DNA of 61,476 bases from Flammeovirgaceae bacterium (GTDB lineage: Bacteria > Bacteroidota > Bacteroidia > Cytophagales > Cyclobacteriaceae). Positions 9,276 through 19,482 of this stretch are shown in pieces. Every line of letters starts with the position of its first letter. Within the stretch, counting starts at the first letter, position 1. The translations under genes and the position numbers were made by a program. Location: positions 1 to 61,476 of the forward strand of contig JADJRT010000020.1 of assembly GCA_016712035.1 (NCBI GenBank). The letters run 5' to 3'. A model generated the notes under the pieces. It saw only the letters and a program-made list of their open reading frames with translations, ran no database searches and was not told the origin of the DNA.

Positions 9276-10619
9276 TTATTCCAAGCCGTAATCTGTAATC
9301 TTACGGTAAAGTGTCGTTAAAGCGATATTGATAATTCGGCCGTTTTGGTTTTGTTGCCGTTGGTATAGTTCAATACTTTTTTTGGATATGTATTTTTTCG
9401 GCACTGGCTAAGTCGAATGCAGAAAGGGTTTTGTTGTCTTTTAAAGATTTAGTTTTGGGTTGTAATTCAATCGGCAATGTTTCTATTGTCAATTCATCAG
9501 CTTCTGCTAAAATTACACTGCGTTCGATAACGTTTCTTAATTCCCGAATATTTCCGTTCCAGGAGTGTTGTTTCAAGGCTTCAATAAACTCATTTGATGC
9601 AGTGCTAATTTTCTTATTGGTTTTTAATCCAAAAGATTTTAGAAATGAAAGGCTAATACTTCAATATCAGTATGCGCTCTCTAAGTGGCGGCAAATGAAT
9701 TTGAAATACGGATAGCCGATAAAATAAATCTTCTCTAAAATGTCCTTGTTCAATTTCCTTTTGTAAGTCTCTGTTCGTGGCTGCAATAATGCGGACATTC
9801 ACTTTGGTAGGCTTGTTTTCACCTACTATGATGAATTCGCCTAGTCCTAAAACTCTCAATAATTTGGCTTGTAAGTCCAGCGCCATTTCGCCCAGTTCAT
9901 CTAAAAAGATGGTTCCATTATTAGCTTCTTCAAAAAGTCCTTTTTGTCTTTGATGGCTCCTGTATATGCTCCGGCTTTGTGGCCAAACATTTCACTCTCC
10001 AATAATTCTTTGCTGAAAGCGGAACAATTAATAGCAACGAAATTTTGTTTGCTTCTGGTGCTGGCCTGATGTATCGCTTGTGCAAACACTTCTTTGCCTG
10101 TTCCCGTTTCACCCGTTAGCAAAACAGTAGTATCGGTAGCGGCTACTTTTTTAGCTAAGTCAATCGCCTTTTGAATAGACTTTGATTTTCCTAAAATTTC
10201 ATCAAATGAATGTTTATTACCTAATTGTTTTTCGAGTTGCTGTACCCGTATGCCCAAATCCACTTTTTCAATAGCTCGGTAAAGCAAGGGCACGATTTTG
10301 CTATTGTCGTCACCTTTTATAATATAGTCGAACGCCCCGTTTTTAATCGCTTGCACGCCATCAGGAATGTTGCCATAGGCAGTCAGCAATACAAGTTCAA
10401 GCAGAGGATATTTTTCTTTGATTTTTTTTGAAAAGTCTACACCATTACCGTCAGGCAACTTTACATCGCAGAGCACCACGTCAATAGTGGTTTGTTCCAA
10501 TTTTTCCAGGCAGTTTTGCAATCAGCCGCTTGGATTACTTCAAACCCTTCCAAGGCAATAATTCTTGCCAGAAGACTTCTTAGCTTTTCTTCGTCATCTA
10601 TAAGTAAAACTTTTCTCAA
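9276..10619 (-). pseudogene. Sigma-54-dependent NtrC-type response regulator of kdp, frameshifted
   Basis: Predicted transcription activator paired with the kdp histidine kinase. A receiver domain (KVLLIDDEEKLRSLL; acceptor Asp in VVLCDVKLPDGNG) is followed by an AAA+ sigma-54 interaction domain with Walker A GETGTGKE, the loop GAYTGA in place of the usual GAFTGA, Walker B GTIFLDELGE, and a Fis-type helix-turn-helix ending ALTTLYRKITDYGLE. The best start is the TTG at 10619, since the receiver begins there. The span is about 447 codons, normal for the family. Frame breaks occur near 10510, 9950, 9900, 9655, 9580 and 9375. Using an NtrC-type regulator rather than OmpR-type KdpE is characteristic of Bacteroidota kdp loci. 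Confidence 0.78.
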
Positions 10620-10719
10620 AATATTGCCTGCTGTCTTAAAGTACAAATTTAGTATTATTAACGGCCGCGTTGGCAAAAAAAAACAGTTAGCAACCATTAG
10701 CAAGTACTTCGAGTAATGC

Positions 10720-10914
10720 CAATTTGATTTTTATCGTCTTTTAATGGTTACACAAGCCGTCAATAGGCTTTCTGCTAACATCTAAAATTTGCAACATTAA
10801 AAAAATCCATGGCACTCGCCACGGGATTCCTCTCTTTGCAAGCAGAGAGTTAGTAAATCTCATCCGGCCTTCGGCCACCTTCTCCGAAGGAGAAGGGAAG
10901 CGGCCTGAAGTTTA
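10720..10914. other. Intergenic stretch with hairpins downstream of ahcY
   Basis: No gene is seen. It contains CTTCTCC-GAA-GGAGAAG at 10879-10895, a perfect 7-bp stem with a 3-base loop, a shorter CTCTC...GAGAG pairing at about 10834-10853, and CCGGCCTTCGGCC nearby. These may form the 3' end of the ahcY transcript, although no T-run follows on the minus strand. The CCTTCTCCGAAGGAGAAGG type of motif recurs in many genomes as a small intergenic repeat. Confidence 0.4.
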
Positions 10915-12222
10915 TTAATAGCGATAGTAATCAGGCTTGAATGGCCCTTGTTGCGGAACACCAATGTACTTGGCTTGTTCTGTAGACAATTCATCCAACT
11001 CAACACCAATTTTCTTCAAGTGCAAGCGAGCTACTTTTTCATCCAAATGTTTCGGCAACATGTACACTTCGTTTTTATACTTATCTGTATTTGTCCAAAG
11101 TTCTAATTGTGCCAATGTTTGATTCGTGAATGAATTAGACATTACGAATGAAGGGTGTCCTGTAGCGCAACCTAAATTCACCAAGCGGCCTTCAGCCAAA
11201 AGTAAAATTTGATTACCGCTCTTTAGCGTGTACAAGTCAACCTGAGGTTTGATCTCATCGCGGGTTGCATTCTTCTTCAACCAGGCAACATCAATCTCGT
11301 TATCGAAGTGACCAATGTTACAAACTATGGTCTTGTCTTTCATCGACTCAAAGTGACGACCTAAGATGATTCCAAAATTTCCTGTTGTTGTTACAACGAT
11401 GTCAGCATCCTTAACAGCGGTATCCATCTTCTTAACAGCAAAACCATCCATAGCAGCTTGAAGCGCACAGATCGGATCAATCTCAGTAACAGTTACACGA
11501 GCACCGGCACCACGAAGTGAAGCTGCTGAACCTTTGCCTACATCTCCATATCCTGCAACAACAGCAACCTTTCCAGCCATCATTACATCGGTAGCTCTGC
11601 GAATTGAATCAACCAATGATTCTTTGCAACCATACTTATTATCAAACTTTGACTTGGTTACAGAGTCGTTGATGTTGATAGCAGGCAATGGCAGTTTGCC
11701 ATTATGCTGACGCTCCACTAAACGCTGAACTCCGGTAGTAGTCTCTTCAGAAATTCCTTTAATGTCTTTTACTAATTCAGGAAAGCGATCCAATACCATA
11801 TTAGTAAGGTCACCACCATCATCCAAAATCATATTCAACGGCTTACCGTTTTTAAAGGCATGAAGCGTTTGCTCAATACACCAATCAAACTCTTGTTCAT
11901 TCATTCCTTTCCAGGCAAAAACAGGAATTCCTGCCTTGGCAATAGCAGCCGCAGCATGGTCTTGGGTTGAGAAAATATTGCAAGACGACCAGGTAACATC
12001 GGCACCCAATTCAATCAGTGTTTCAATCAAAACCGCTGTTTGAATAGTCATGTGTAGACAGCCAGCAATGTTGGCACCTTTTAATGGTTTTTTTGCACCA
12101 AACTCTTCGCGAAGAGCCATTAAACCGGGCATCTCAGCCTCAGCTAATTTAATCTCTTTACGACCCCATTCGGCCAATGAAATGTCTTTTACTTTGAATT
12201 TTGCTTGATCTGTTGCAGTCAT
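10915..12222 (-). CDS. ahcY: Adenosylhomocysteinase
   Basis: Hydrolyses S-adenosylhomocysteine to adenosine and homocysteine in the cytoplasm, keeping the methylation cycle running. It has the NAD-binding motif VAGYGDVGKGSAASLRGAGA and the substrate-site segments NINDSVTKSKFDNKYGC, SSCNIFSTQDHAAAA and GCATGHPSFVMSNSFTNQ, ending in KPDYYRY. The likely start MTATDQAK at 12222 gives 435 residues; the open frame continues 17 codons upstream without conserved sequence. The frame is intact, in sharp contrast to the neighbouring kdp locus. A segment of its 3' region (11096-11143) is repeated at the left edge of the window. Confidence 0.95.
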   Translation of the reverse strand: MTATDQAKFKVKDISLAEWGRKEIKLAEAEMPGLMALREEFGAKKPLKGANIAGCLHMTIQTAVLIETLIELGADVTWSSCNIFSTQDHAAAAIAKAGIPVFAWKGMNEQEFDWCIEQTLHAFKNGKPLNMILDDGGDLTNMVLDRFPELVKDIKGISEETTTGVQRLVERQHNGKLPLPAININDSVTKSKFDNKYGCKESLVDSIRRATDVMMAGKVAVVAGYGDVGKGSAASLRGAGARVTVTEIDPICALQAAMDGFAVKKMDTAVKDADIVVTTTGNFGIILGRHFESMKDKTIVCNIGHFDNEIDVAWLKKNATRDEIKPQVDLYTLKSGNQILLLAEGRLVNLGCATGHPSFVMSNSFTNQTLAQLELWTNTDKYKNEVYMLPKHLDEKVARLHLKKIGVELDELSTEQAKYIGVPQQGPFKPDYYRY

Positions 12223-12407
12223 GGATGTTATGTTTTTCTTGTTTAATGCTGCCACCCGGCAGGAAAGCGACAAAGGTAAGACAAAGGGATAAGAAATACC
12301 ATTTGAATTATTAATCTTCTTTAGGTTAAGTAACTGACAAGTAAGTCAATAGTTCTTTGTTGAACTATTGTATACAATTCATGTGTTAATCTTAAAATTT
12401 CAAACGA

Positions 12408-13097
12408 ATGAAGACAAAGATTAAGGTGGATATTGTTTCGGATGTTGTGTGCCCCTGGTGTTATATCGGAAAGAGAAGAATTGAAAAAGCGATGACAGCT
12501 TTGGCTGACCAATATGAATTTGAGGTAACCTATTTGCCTTTTGAACTGAATCCCTCCACGCCAAAAGAAGGATTTAATCAGAAAGAATATTTAGCAAAGA
12601 AATTTGGAGGCGAGGCCCGCTATAATGAGATCACAAATCATGTTGTTTCAGTAGCTGCCGAAGAGGGTTTGGCCTTTGATTTTTCAAAGCAGCATAAGTC
12701 GCCCAACACAAGAGATTCTCACCGCATTATCCGATATGCCAAAGAAGAAGGAAAACAATTGGCCGTGAAAGAGGCTTTTATGAAAGCATATTTTGAAGAA
12801 GGCATCGATCTCACTAAAAACGAAAATCTACTTTCTGTTAGCGAGAAGGTTGGACTCAATCGTGAAAAGATTTCTCAATTACTTGATTCTGAAGAAGGAC
12901 TTGCCGAAGTAATACTAGCAGAAAACACCAATCACCAACGGGGCATTTCCGGGGTTCCTTATTACATCATCAATAATCAATATGGAATTTCGGGCGCGCA
13001 ACCAACCGATGTTTTTATAAAAGCACTTACACAAATAGGAAGTGAATCCGTTGCAACAGAAGGTGAGACCTGTGCGGTCGATGGATCAGATTGCTAA
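12408..13097 (+). CDS. DsbA-family oxidoreductase (FrnE-like)
   Basis: Thioredoxin-fold disulfide oxidoreductase of 229 residues with the active-site motif CPWC (Cys15, Cys18) in SDVVCPWCYIGKRRIEKAM, an inserted helical domain, and the cis-Pro loop GISGVPYYIINNQYGISGAQ near residue 180. No signal peptide is present, so it acts in the cytoplasm, as FrnE-type proteins do. The C-terminus holds two further cysteines (CAVDGSDC). It is divergent from ahcY, with about 185 bp between the starts, and convergent with the sialidase-like gene. FrnE-like proteins are linked to oxidative-stress tolerance in Deinococcus; that role is not shown here. Confidence 0.85.
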   Translation: MKTKIKVDIVSDVVCPWCYIGKRRIEKAMTALADQYEFEVTYLPFELNPSTPKEGFNQKEYLAKKFGGEARYNEITNHVVSVAAEEGLAFDFSKQHKSPNTRDSHRIIRYAKEEGKQLAVKEAFMKAYFEEGIDLTKNENLLSVSEKVGLNREKISQLLDSEEGLAEVILAENTNHQRGISGVPYYIINNQYGISGAQPTDVFIKALTQIGSESVATEGETCAVDGSDC

Positions 13098-14393
13098 TCT
13101 TTCTTTTTAATAACTCCGAATCTGTAATAATGGAAGTCCATACACTGGTGCGGCCATCATCCATGCGAGTCCAGATCGGAGCTATCACACCCTTGTGCGC
13201 ATCGATATTGTTATAATCACCAAAAATTTTGAGTCGGTTGGTATAAAGGGGCTTTCGCTGATTTTGGCTTCTTGGAACGTGCTGCCCCCATCAGTCGAAT
13301 AAGCGAGATATACATCGGTTTGTAAATCATCGTACGCTCTGCGGTCGTAATATACAATATAAATGTATCCGGTGCCCTGATCAACGGTCATCCAAGGTAG
13401 GAACTGATGCTTACCGGGTGCATCTTGATTAATGCGCATAGGTTTGGTCCACAAGTCGCCCTGGTTTGTTGATTTCATAAACCAAATATCCGTATCATCA
13501 TTCCCGTTTGATTGATCGGCCCATACTAAATATAAACTACCATGAAAACGACCTTTGCTTTGATCAATCATTAGCACAGGCATACCATTGCACCGGCTAA
13601 TGCCTGGAATATCCATCGACCAACCCGCTTGTTGTTTGGCAATTAGCAAATCGTTGGTAAGCCACGTGTTGCCACCATCAAACGATCTGTCAAAATAAAT
13701 ATTTCCCTGATTGGCCCAAGCCACGTATACCCGACCATTTTCATCCACCGCTGGCACTGCGCCTTCAGTAGTATTGTCGTCATCCACACAATCACCAGGG
13801 TTCTGATTTATTTGGACAGCCTTTGTCCATTTTTTTCCTGCATTAGTGGACATACTAAACATGATGTTGGAATGACAGTTTGGATCTTTCAACCCATATT
13901 TATCAAACTGTGTCCAGGTGGTGTAAATGTATTGCTTGCGCGGATGTACAGCCGGCCATTGCTTATCCTGATCTTTGGGTGGGTTGTTGCCAATGGATTC
14001 GCCAGCGCTCCAACTTTTGCCACCATCGGTAGATTTTTGACTAACGATCCGATCAAGCCACGCATCATTACTTCTCCCCTCCTTGCTAGGATCGGCCAAA
14101 TGAAAAAAGTAAATGTGTCCCTTTGCATCCGAGATCACGGCTGGGTCTCCATAAACGCCATAAGGAGATTCAAGTTTGGTTTCAGCCGAGGTTTCGCCAC
14201 CATCATGCGTATATATTGACCGATCAAGCACGACTCCGGCAACAATATTTTTAGGATTTTTTTTGTTAATCGCTATGCTTGGCTCCAAGGGCGGATAAAT
14301 TCCATCTACTTGCTCAGCTAATTTTATATTCTTGAACTGACCGTGTGCAGCAATACTTATAGTGAAAATTGAAAATAATAGAATCTGTTTCAT
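13094..14393 (-). CDS. Secreted sialidase-like (BNR repeat) protein, one frameshift
   Basis: Exported protein of about 430 residues with a signal peptide (MKQILLFSIFTISIAAHG, start 14393) and a predicted six-bladed sialidase-type propeller. Asp-box motifs are visible: STDGGKSWSAG, STNAGKKWTKA, SFDGGNTWLTN, STNQGDLWTKP and STDGGSTFQEA. Such proteins may bind or hydrolyse glycans, but many lack catalytic residues and no substrate is indicated. A frame break in a T5 run near 13225 truncates the main frame. Reading on, GDYNNIDAHKGVIAPIWTRM continues the fold, and the gene probably ends near 13094, overlapping the convergent dsbA-like stop. Confidence 0.7.
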
Positions 14394-14422
14394 AGTAATA
14401 AAAAACTTTTCGCAATACCAAT

Positions 14423-15101
14423 TCAAAGGTACTTCAAACTTTTTAATATTTCGACCCACTGCTGATAGCCCAAAGCATTCAAATGAAGTCCATCAAAAGT
14501 ATATGATGATTTCAGTTTACCTTGATCATCCAAAAATTTACCGTATAAATCAATATACGTGTAGCGAAGCCTTTCTGCATACCGCGAAAGCTGGTCGTTA
14601 ATTGTAAGGATGTGGTTTTCGTTGTCAAACTGTTGTGGAAATTTGTCGACAGTATTATTTATCGGTAAAATACTTTGAACAAAGATTTTAGTTTTAGGCG
14701 AACCTGCCTTTACCCGCGATACAATGGTAAAAAATATTTTCGATTACTATCTCATCCGGAATTTTTTTTGACAAGTCATTCGTGCCAATGAGAATAAACA
14801 GGCTTGCCGGTTTGAGTTTTACGATTTCATCTATCCGCGCGATAACCCCAAAAGTATTATCGCCCGAAATGCCCCGATTGATAATGGTTGAGTCTTTAAG
14901 TAGTTTCTTCCAGTTCCCGCCCTCGGTAATGCTGTTCCCCAGAAAAACCACTTTGCCGGAAATGTTTGTTTCCTTTTTAAATTTTTCTACCCGCACCCAG
15001 TAATGTTCGGGCAGGTTGGGTACCGTATCGTAGGTTCTTTTTTGGGCGTATGTTAAGGTTGTCAACAATATTCCCAAAAGGCAAAATATAAAGTTTTTCA
15101 T
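14423..15101 (-). CDS. Secreted SGNH/GDSL-family hydrolase, one frameshift
   Basis: Exported esterase or lipase-like protein of about 226 residues with an N-terminal signal (MKNFIFCLLGILLTTLTYAQ). SGNH signatures: GNSITEGG with nucleophile Ser57, GDNTFG (block II), LIGTNDLSK (block III) and DGLHLNALGYQQW with the catalytic Asp-His near the C-terminus. One frame break in the A6 run at 14729-14734 splits the last 110 residues from the front. Both halves are needed for the catalytic set. This subgroup in Bacteroidota often acts as acetyl-esterase on polysaccharides, which is only a possibility here. It is transcribed toward the sialidase-like gene. Confidence 0.75.
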
Positions 15102-15200
15102 TTTAAGATATGGTGAATTTCAACATCTCTAATAACCCGACATACGATTAATCGACAACAATCCAATTTCTTGAAAAGTAAGAATATAGTATTCTAAACA

Positions 15201-15231
15201 CAATTGTTTTACGCTGTTGTGTAAACAATTG
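15201..15231. promoter_or_regulatory. Inverted repeat upstream of the fasciclin gene
   Basis: CAATTGTTTTAC at 15201-15212 and GTAAACAATTG at 15221-15231 are inverted copies (one extra T in the left arm) separated by 8 bases. The element lies about 50 bases upstream of the fasciclin start and outside any gene, so an operator or a leader hairpin is plausible. The binding protein is unknown. Confidence 0.35.
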
Positions 15232-15281
15232 CTGAAATGCGGTGTTTAACTGACACAAAAACAACTAAAAACTTAAAAACT

Positions 15282-15872
15282 ATGAAAACTCAAAAATCAC
15301 TTCTTGTTGTAGGGCTTTTTGCACTATTTACAATTGCCCTTACCAGCTGTGGTGATGGCGGAAAAGCCGCCCGTGAAAAGGCTACAATGGATTCTACCCG
15401 CATGGCTGACTCCGTTGCGATGGTAGAAAAGAAAATCGCTGATTCCATTGCAGCATTGCCAAAGACTATCGCTGAAACAGCAATCAATACACCCGCATTA
15501 AGCACTTTAGTTGCTGCTCTTTCCGCTGGTGAATTAGTAGACGTGTTTAAAGGAACAGATGCCTTCACGGTTTTTGCGCCAACGAACGATGCCTTTGCAG
15601 CCGTTCAATCCACGGTTGATATGCTTCTTAAAGCTGAAAATAAGAGCAAACTTCAGAATGTATTAAAATACCATGTTGTTGCCGGCACAGTAAAAGCAGC
15701 CGATTTGAAAGATGGTCAGGAAGTTATCACTTTACAGGGCGAAAAACTTAAGGTTTCCCTGAAGGATGGTAAAGTAATGATTGGTGGCGCAGAAGTTGTA
15801 AGTGCCGATGTAGCTGTAAGCAATGGCGTGGTACACGTTATCAACAAAGTATTAGTGCCTAAGAAGATGTAA
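15282..15872 (+). CDS. Fasciclin (FAS1) domain lipoprotein
   Basis: Exported lipoprotein of 196 residues. The signal ends in the lipobox ALTSC (Cys23), followed by an Ala/Lys-rich helical spacer and one FAS1 domain (about 65-196) with H1 FTVFAPTNDAF and H2 SNGVVHVINKVLVP. FAS1 domains mediate adhesion or matrix contacts on the outer envelope. The start at 15282 is chosen because MKTQKSLL begins a proper signal peptide; an upstream in-frame ATG adds 15 non-conserved residues. A strong terminator follows at 15901-15933, so it is probably monocistronic. Confidence 0.88.
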   Translation: MKTQKSLLVVGLFALFTIALTSCGDGGKAAREKATMDSTRMADSVAMVEKKIADSIAALPKTIAETAINTPALSTLVAALSAGELVDVFKGTDAFTVFAPTNDAFAAVQSTVDMLLKAENKSKLQNVLKYHVVAGTVKAADLKDGQEVITLQGEKLKVSLKDGKVMIGGAEVVSADVAVSNGVVHVINKVLVPKKM

Positions 15873-15900
15873 TTCAGTTTACGATTTCGACCTTAGGTTA

Positions 15901-15933
15901 AAAAGACCCTTCAAGTAATCTGGAGGGTCTTTT
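15901..15933 (+). terminator. Rho-independent terminator after the fasciclin gene
   Basis: Ten-base arms AAAAGACCCT (15901-15910) and AGGGTCTTTT (15924-15933) with a 13-base loop, followed by CTCTTT. It lies 28 bases after the stop codon. Confidence 0.8.
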
Positions 15934-15982
15934 CTCTTTAGACGATTTCTGTGTATCATTCTTATCCAATAGAAATTTTGAT

Positions 15983-17287
15983 ATGACTACGGCTAAAAAC
16001 TACACCCTCACGGTTGCCATCACACTGGTAATCGCCAACATGATTGGCACGGGTGTATTTACATCTTTGGGTTATCAGGTGGGAGATTTGCCGTCAGGAT
16101 TTGTGATTTTGGTTTTATGGTTGTTAGGTGGTATTGTGGCTGTATCGGGTGCGCTTACTTATGCCGAGATTGCTACTACACTTAAAAAGTCAGGTGGAGA
16201 ATATTTATACTTAAGCAAAATTTTTCATCCGGTTCTGGGTTTCTTAAGTGGCTGGATGAGTGCCCTCGTTGGTTTTGCGGGAGCAATTTCGGCAGTAGCC
16301 ATTGCCATTGGTGAATACTCCACCGAAGCACTTGGTATTTCTATAAAAGTAATCGCGGTCTTTGCAATCATACTGGTTTCAATAGTCCATTGGTTTGGGG
16401 TCAAAGTCGGTGGGCGGGCACAAACATTTCTTACGGGGTTAAAGTTATCCCTGATTCTTTTTTTCTGCATCGCCCCATTCTTTATCACCTCCGTAAGCAA
16501 AACAGACATTCATTTTCTTCCGCAACCGGGAGATTGGGATTTAATTGTAAGTCGAGGTTTCGCGATCTCGTTGGTGTTTGTTGTTTATGCCTACACAGGT
16601 TGGAATGCATCAGCATACATTGCCGGCAACCTTGATAATCCTTCTCGCAGTTTGCCAACCTCACTCGTACTTGGTACTGTGATTGTTACCGTGATTTATA
16701 TTTCGCTGAACAGCATGTTTCTTTATACGGCTACTTTTCAGGAGTTACAAGGGCAGAATGATATCGGCAATGTGGTAGCCTACAAATTATTTGGAAGCAA
16801 GATTGGATTCCTATTCTCGGTCATTTTTAGCTTCGCCTTGCTTTCCACGTTAAGTGCCATGACTATCGCAGGGCCGCGTGTAACGGAAGCTATGGGCGAG
16901 GATTATGCATTACTAAAATCCTTCTCCGTCAAAAACAAATATCACATGCCTTACCTGGCTATTCTTATACAAGCTGGTTGGTCAATCTTTTTGGTGCTTG
17001 TAAGTTCATTCAAAGAAATTATTCAGTACATCTCGGTTAGCTTATCCATTTTCACTGTGCTTACAGTATTAGGAGTTTTCTTTCTTAGAAAGCAAAAAAT
17101 AACCAATGATCACTTTAAGATTCCACTGTATCCGCTACCTCCTATCATTTTTATTATCTGCACGATGTGGATGATCTACTATGTAGCCATTGAAGATTTT
17201 AAAATCATTCTCTATTCGTTGGGCACGATGGTACCCGGTTATCTTCTTTATCTGTTTGCGAATCGGTATAAAGAGCCAGAAGTCTAG
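15983..17287 (+). CDS. APC-family amino acid permease
   Basis: Integral membrane transporter of 434 residues with about 12 predicted helices. The first helix carries the APC signature IANMIGTGVFTSLG, which contributes backbone contacts to the substrate, and helix 6 has YAYTGWNASAYIAGNLDNPS, typical of the amino acid-polyamine-organocation group. It probably imports or exchanges amino acids across the inner membrane; the substrate cannot be read from sequence. The frame is intact. The gene stands alone between the fasciclin terminator and the M28 peptidase. Confidence 0.85.
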   Translation: MTTAKNYTLTVAITLVIANMIGTGVFTSLGYQVGDLPSGFVILVLWLLGGIVAVSGALTYAEIATTLKKSGGEYLYLSKIFHPVLGFLSGWMSALVGFAGAISAVAIAIGEYSTEALGISIKVIAVFAIILVSIVHWFGVKVGGRAQTFLTGLKLSLILFFCIAPFFITSVSKTDIHFLPQPGDWDLIVSRGFAISLVFVVYAYTGWNASAYIAGNLDNPSRSLPTSLVLGTVIVTVIYISLNSMFLYTATFQELQGQNDIGNVVAYKLFGSKIGFLFSVIFSFALLSTLSAMTIAGPRVTEAMGEDYALLKSFSVKNKYHMPYLAILIQAGWSIFLVLVSSFKEIIQYISVSLSIFTVLTVLGVFFLRKQKITNDHFKIPLYPLPPIIFIICTMWMIYYVAIEDFKIILYSLGTMVPGYLLYLFANRYKEPEV

Positions 17288-17395
17288 GCTGGCCGAGATT
17301 ACAAAATCAAACAGCTTACATCTACTTTTACCGCTTACAAAATTGTATTTCGCAGGGTCATAAACATTTGCTTTATTCCCAGAAATTAGTCAACC

Positions 17396-19482
17396 ATGAA
17401 ATATTTTCTCCTACTCCTGCTCTTCGTCAGTTCATTCTCTTTCGCGCAAAACTTTACCGGATTTTCGGCTGGTAGCGCCTCAGAGCAAACCAAAGCTGAA
17501 GAAACTTTCTTAAAGCAGCAAGAAAGCGAACGCTATAAAAATCATCTTAAAAATCTGACGAAAGAACCGCACATTACCGGCAGCAAAGCCAACGAGCGGG
17601 TGCGTGATTACATGGCTGATGTCATGCGCAAAGCAGGATTTCAGGTAGAAATTTTTCCCTATGATATTTATTTGCCGGTTATGCCTGGCACCGCTTCTGC
17701 AGAATTGGTAACACCCATCCGATTGCCACTTAATAATAAAGAATACATTCACAAAGAAGATCCCTTTTCATCTGATCCTAATCTTCCGGTAGGATTCAAT
17801 GCCTATTCGGGCACAGGCGATGTTACGGGTGAAGTGGTGTATGCCAACTTTGGCCGTAAAGAAGATTTTGAAAAACTAAAATCCCTTGGTATTTCTGTAA
17901 AAGGTAAAATTGTATTAGCTCGCTATGGTGGGAACTTCCGCGGCTATAAAACCAAATATGCCGAAGAAAATGGAGCTGCCGGATTAATCATTTTTACTGA
18001 CCCTGGTGATAGCGGTTACGCAAAAGGAATTGTTTATCCTGAAGGTCCATACTACGATGAGAGCAGTATTCAACGCGGTTCATTGCTAACATTAGACTGG
18101 ACAGGTGATCCCTTAACTCCCTTCGAGCCAGCATTACCCATTGATGGCAAAAGAAAATCACTCGCTTGAAATCAGAATAAGTAAAGGGAATGCACTCCAT
18201 ACCCGTGTTGCCATTGCCCTATGGAGCGGCAAAAGAAATTATTGGTCGAATGAAAGGGCAGGCTGTTCCTTCCGGTTGGCAAGGTGGTTTGCCTTACACC
18301 TATCGTATTGAAGGTGGACCAGAATTAAAAGTTAGAGTTAACGTAACTCAAAAAAGAGAAATACAACGCGTGTATAATGTTGTAGGAACCTTGGTAGGTA
18401 GCGAAAATCCTGATCAATGGATAATTGCCGGAGCACATTATGATGCCTGGGCCTTTGGCGCTACCGATCCTAACAGCGGCACTGCTATGCTCCTTGCTTT
18501 AAGCGAATCTTTAGGCAAACTTTCGCAAGCTGGCCAAAAGCCTAAGAGAACCATAAAGATTGCACACTGGGATGCTGAAGAGCAAGGTGTGATTGGCTCC
18601 ACCGAATGGGTAGAGCAATTTCGCGATGAACTCGATGCCAAAGGCGTGGCTTACTTTAATGCCGATGGTGCCGTTACCGGAAGAAATTTTGGAGCGGCAT
18701 CAAGTCCTTCATTAAAAGGATTGGCCATCAACACGACAAAGGCAATCCCCTTTCCGGATTCGTCAAAATCAGTTTATGACGTTTGGCTAGGAAAGCGTAC
18801 TACACCAGAACCTCCGCTAGGTAATTTAGGTGGTGGATCGGATCACATTGCATTTTATACCCACGTGGGAATTCCGTCATGGAATGGGGGTACCGGTGGC
18901 CACAGCATCTATCACTCAAACTTCGACAGCTTCGCTTACTACGAACGTTTTTGTGACCCTACTTTTAAAATGGGTCCATTGGTAGAACAGGTATTTGGTA
19001 TCATGGCGTTACGTCTGGCTAATGCCGATGTGATTCCTTACGATATCAGCCGGTATGGAACAGACTTGCACACGCACTTTGAAGGCTTACAAAAACTTAC
19101 GAAAGCTTACGATAAAACACCTACCCCTTTTTCGTTCGATGCCCTTATTAAAGCAGCCGATGATTTGAAAAAAATTGGTGAGGACTGTGAGGCCGCGTTA
19201 AAATCGGTGAACCTAAAAAATGCCAAAGCAATTAATCAGGAATTGTTGGCCTTGGAACGTCAATGGATCGACAAAGATGGCATGCAATATGGAAGTTGGT
19301 ATCGTTCTCTGTATGCATCACCAGATCCGTACAGTGGCTATGCATCATGGATGTTGCCTGCTTTTCAATACGAGGCTTCCATTCGCGAAACAGCAAACCT
19401 GAAAAAGTGGGAACAAAAATATCTGGATGCAATTGCTCGTCTGAAAAGCAGAGTAGAAAAAGTTACCGCACTGGCGAAATAA
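17396..19482 (+). CDS. Secreted M28 metallopeptidase with PA domain (glutamate carboxypeptidase II-like), frameshifted
   Basis: Exported zinc aminopeptidase or carboxypeptidase. Signal peptide MKYFLLLLLFVSSFSFAQ; N-terminal region NERVRDYMADVMRKAGF; PA-type insert around YANFGRKEDFEKL and GKIVLARYGGNFRGYKTKYA; then the M28 core with GAHYDAWAFGATDPNSGTAM (metal His and Asp), WDAEEQGVIGSTEW (catalytic and metal Glu), NADGA (Asp) and GGHSIYHSNFDSF (His). A C-terminal helical dimerisation-like domain follows. Total about 695 residues, normal for the family. A frame break lies between 18165 and 18190 (DGKRKSLA before, MHSIPVLPLPYGAAK after). All metal ligands lie in the second part. Confidence 0.82.

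Noticed and set aside
42..10700. Integrative element with integrase around kdp
   Set aside because: No integrase, relaxase or transposase reading frame is visible between the two ahcY-like segments, so an active element cannot be claimed.
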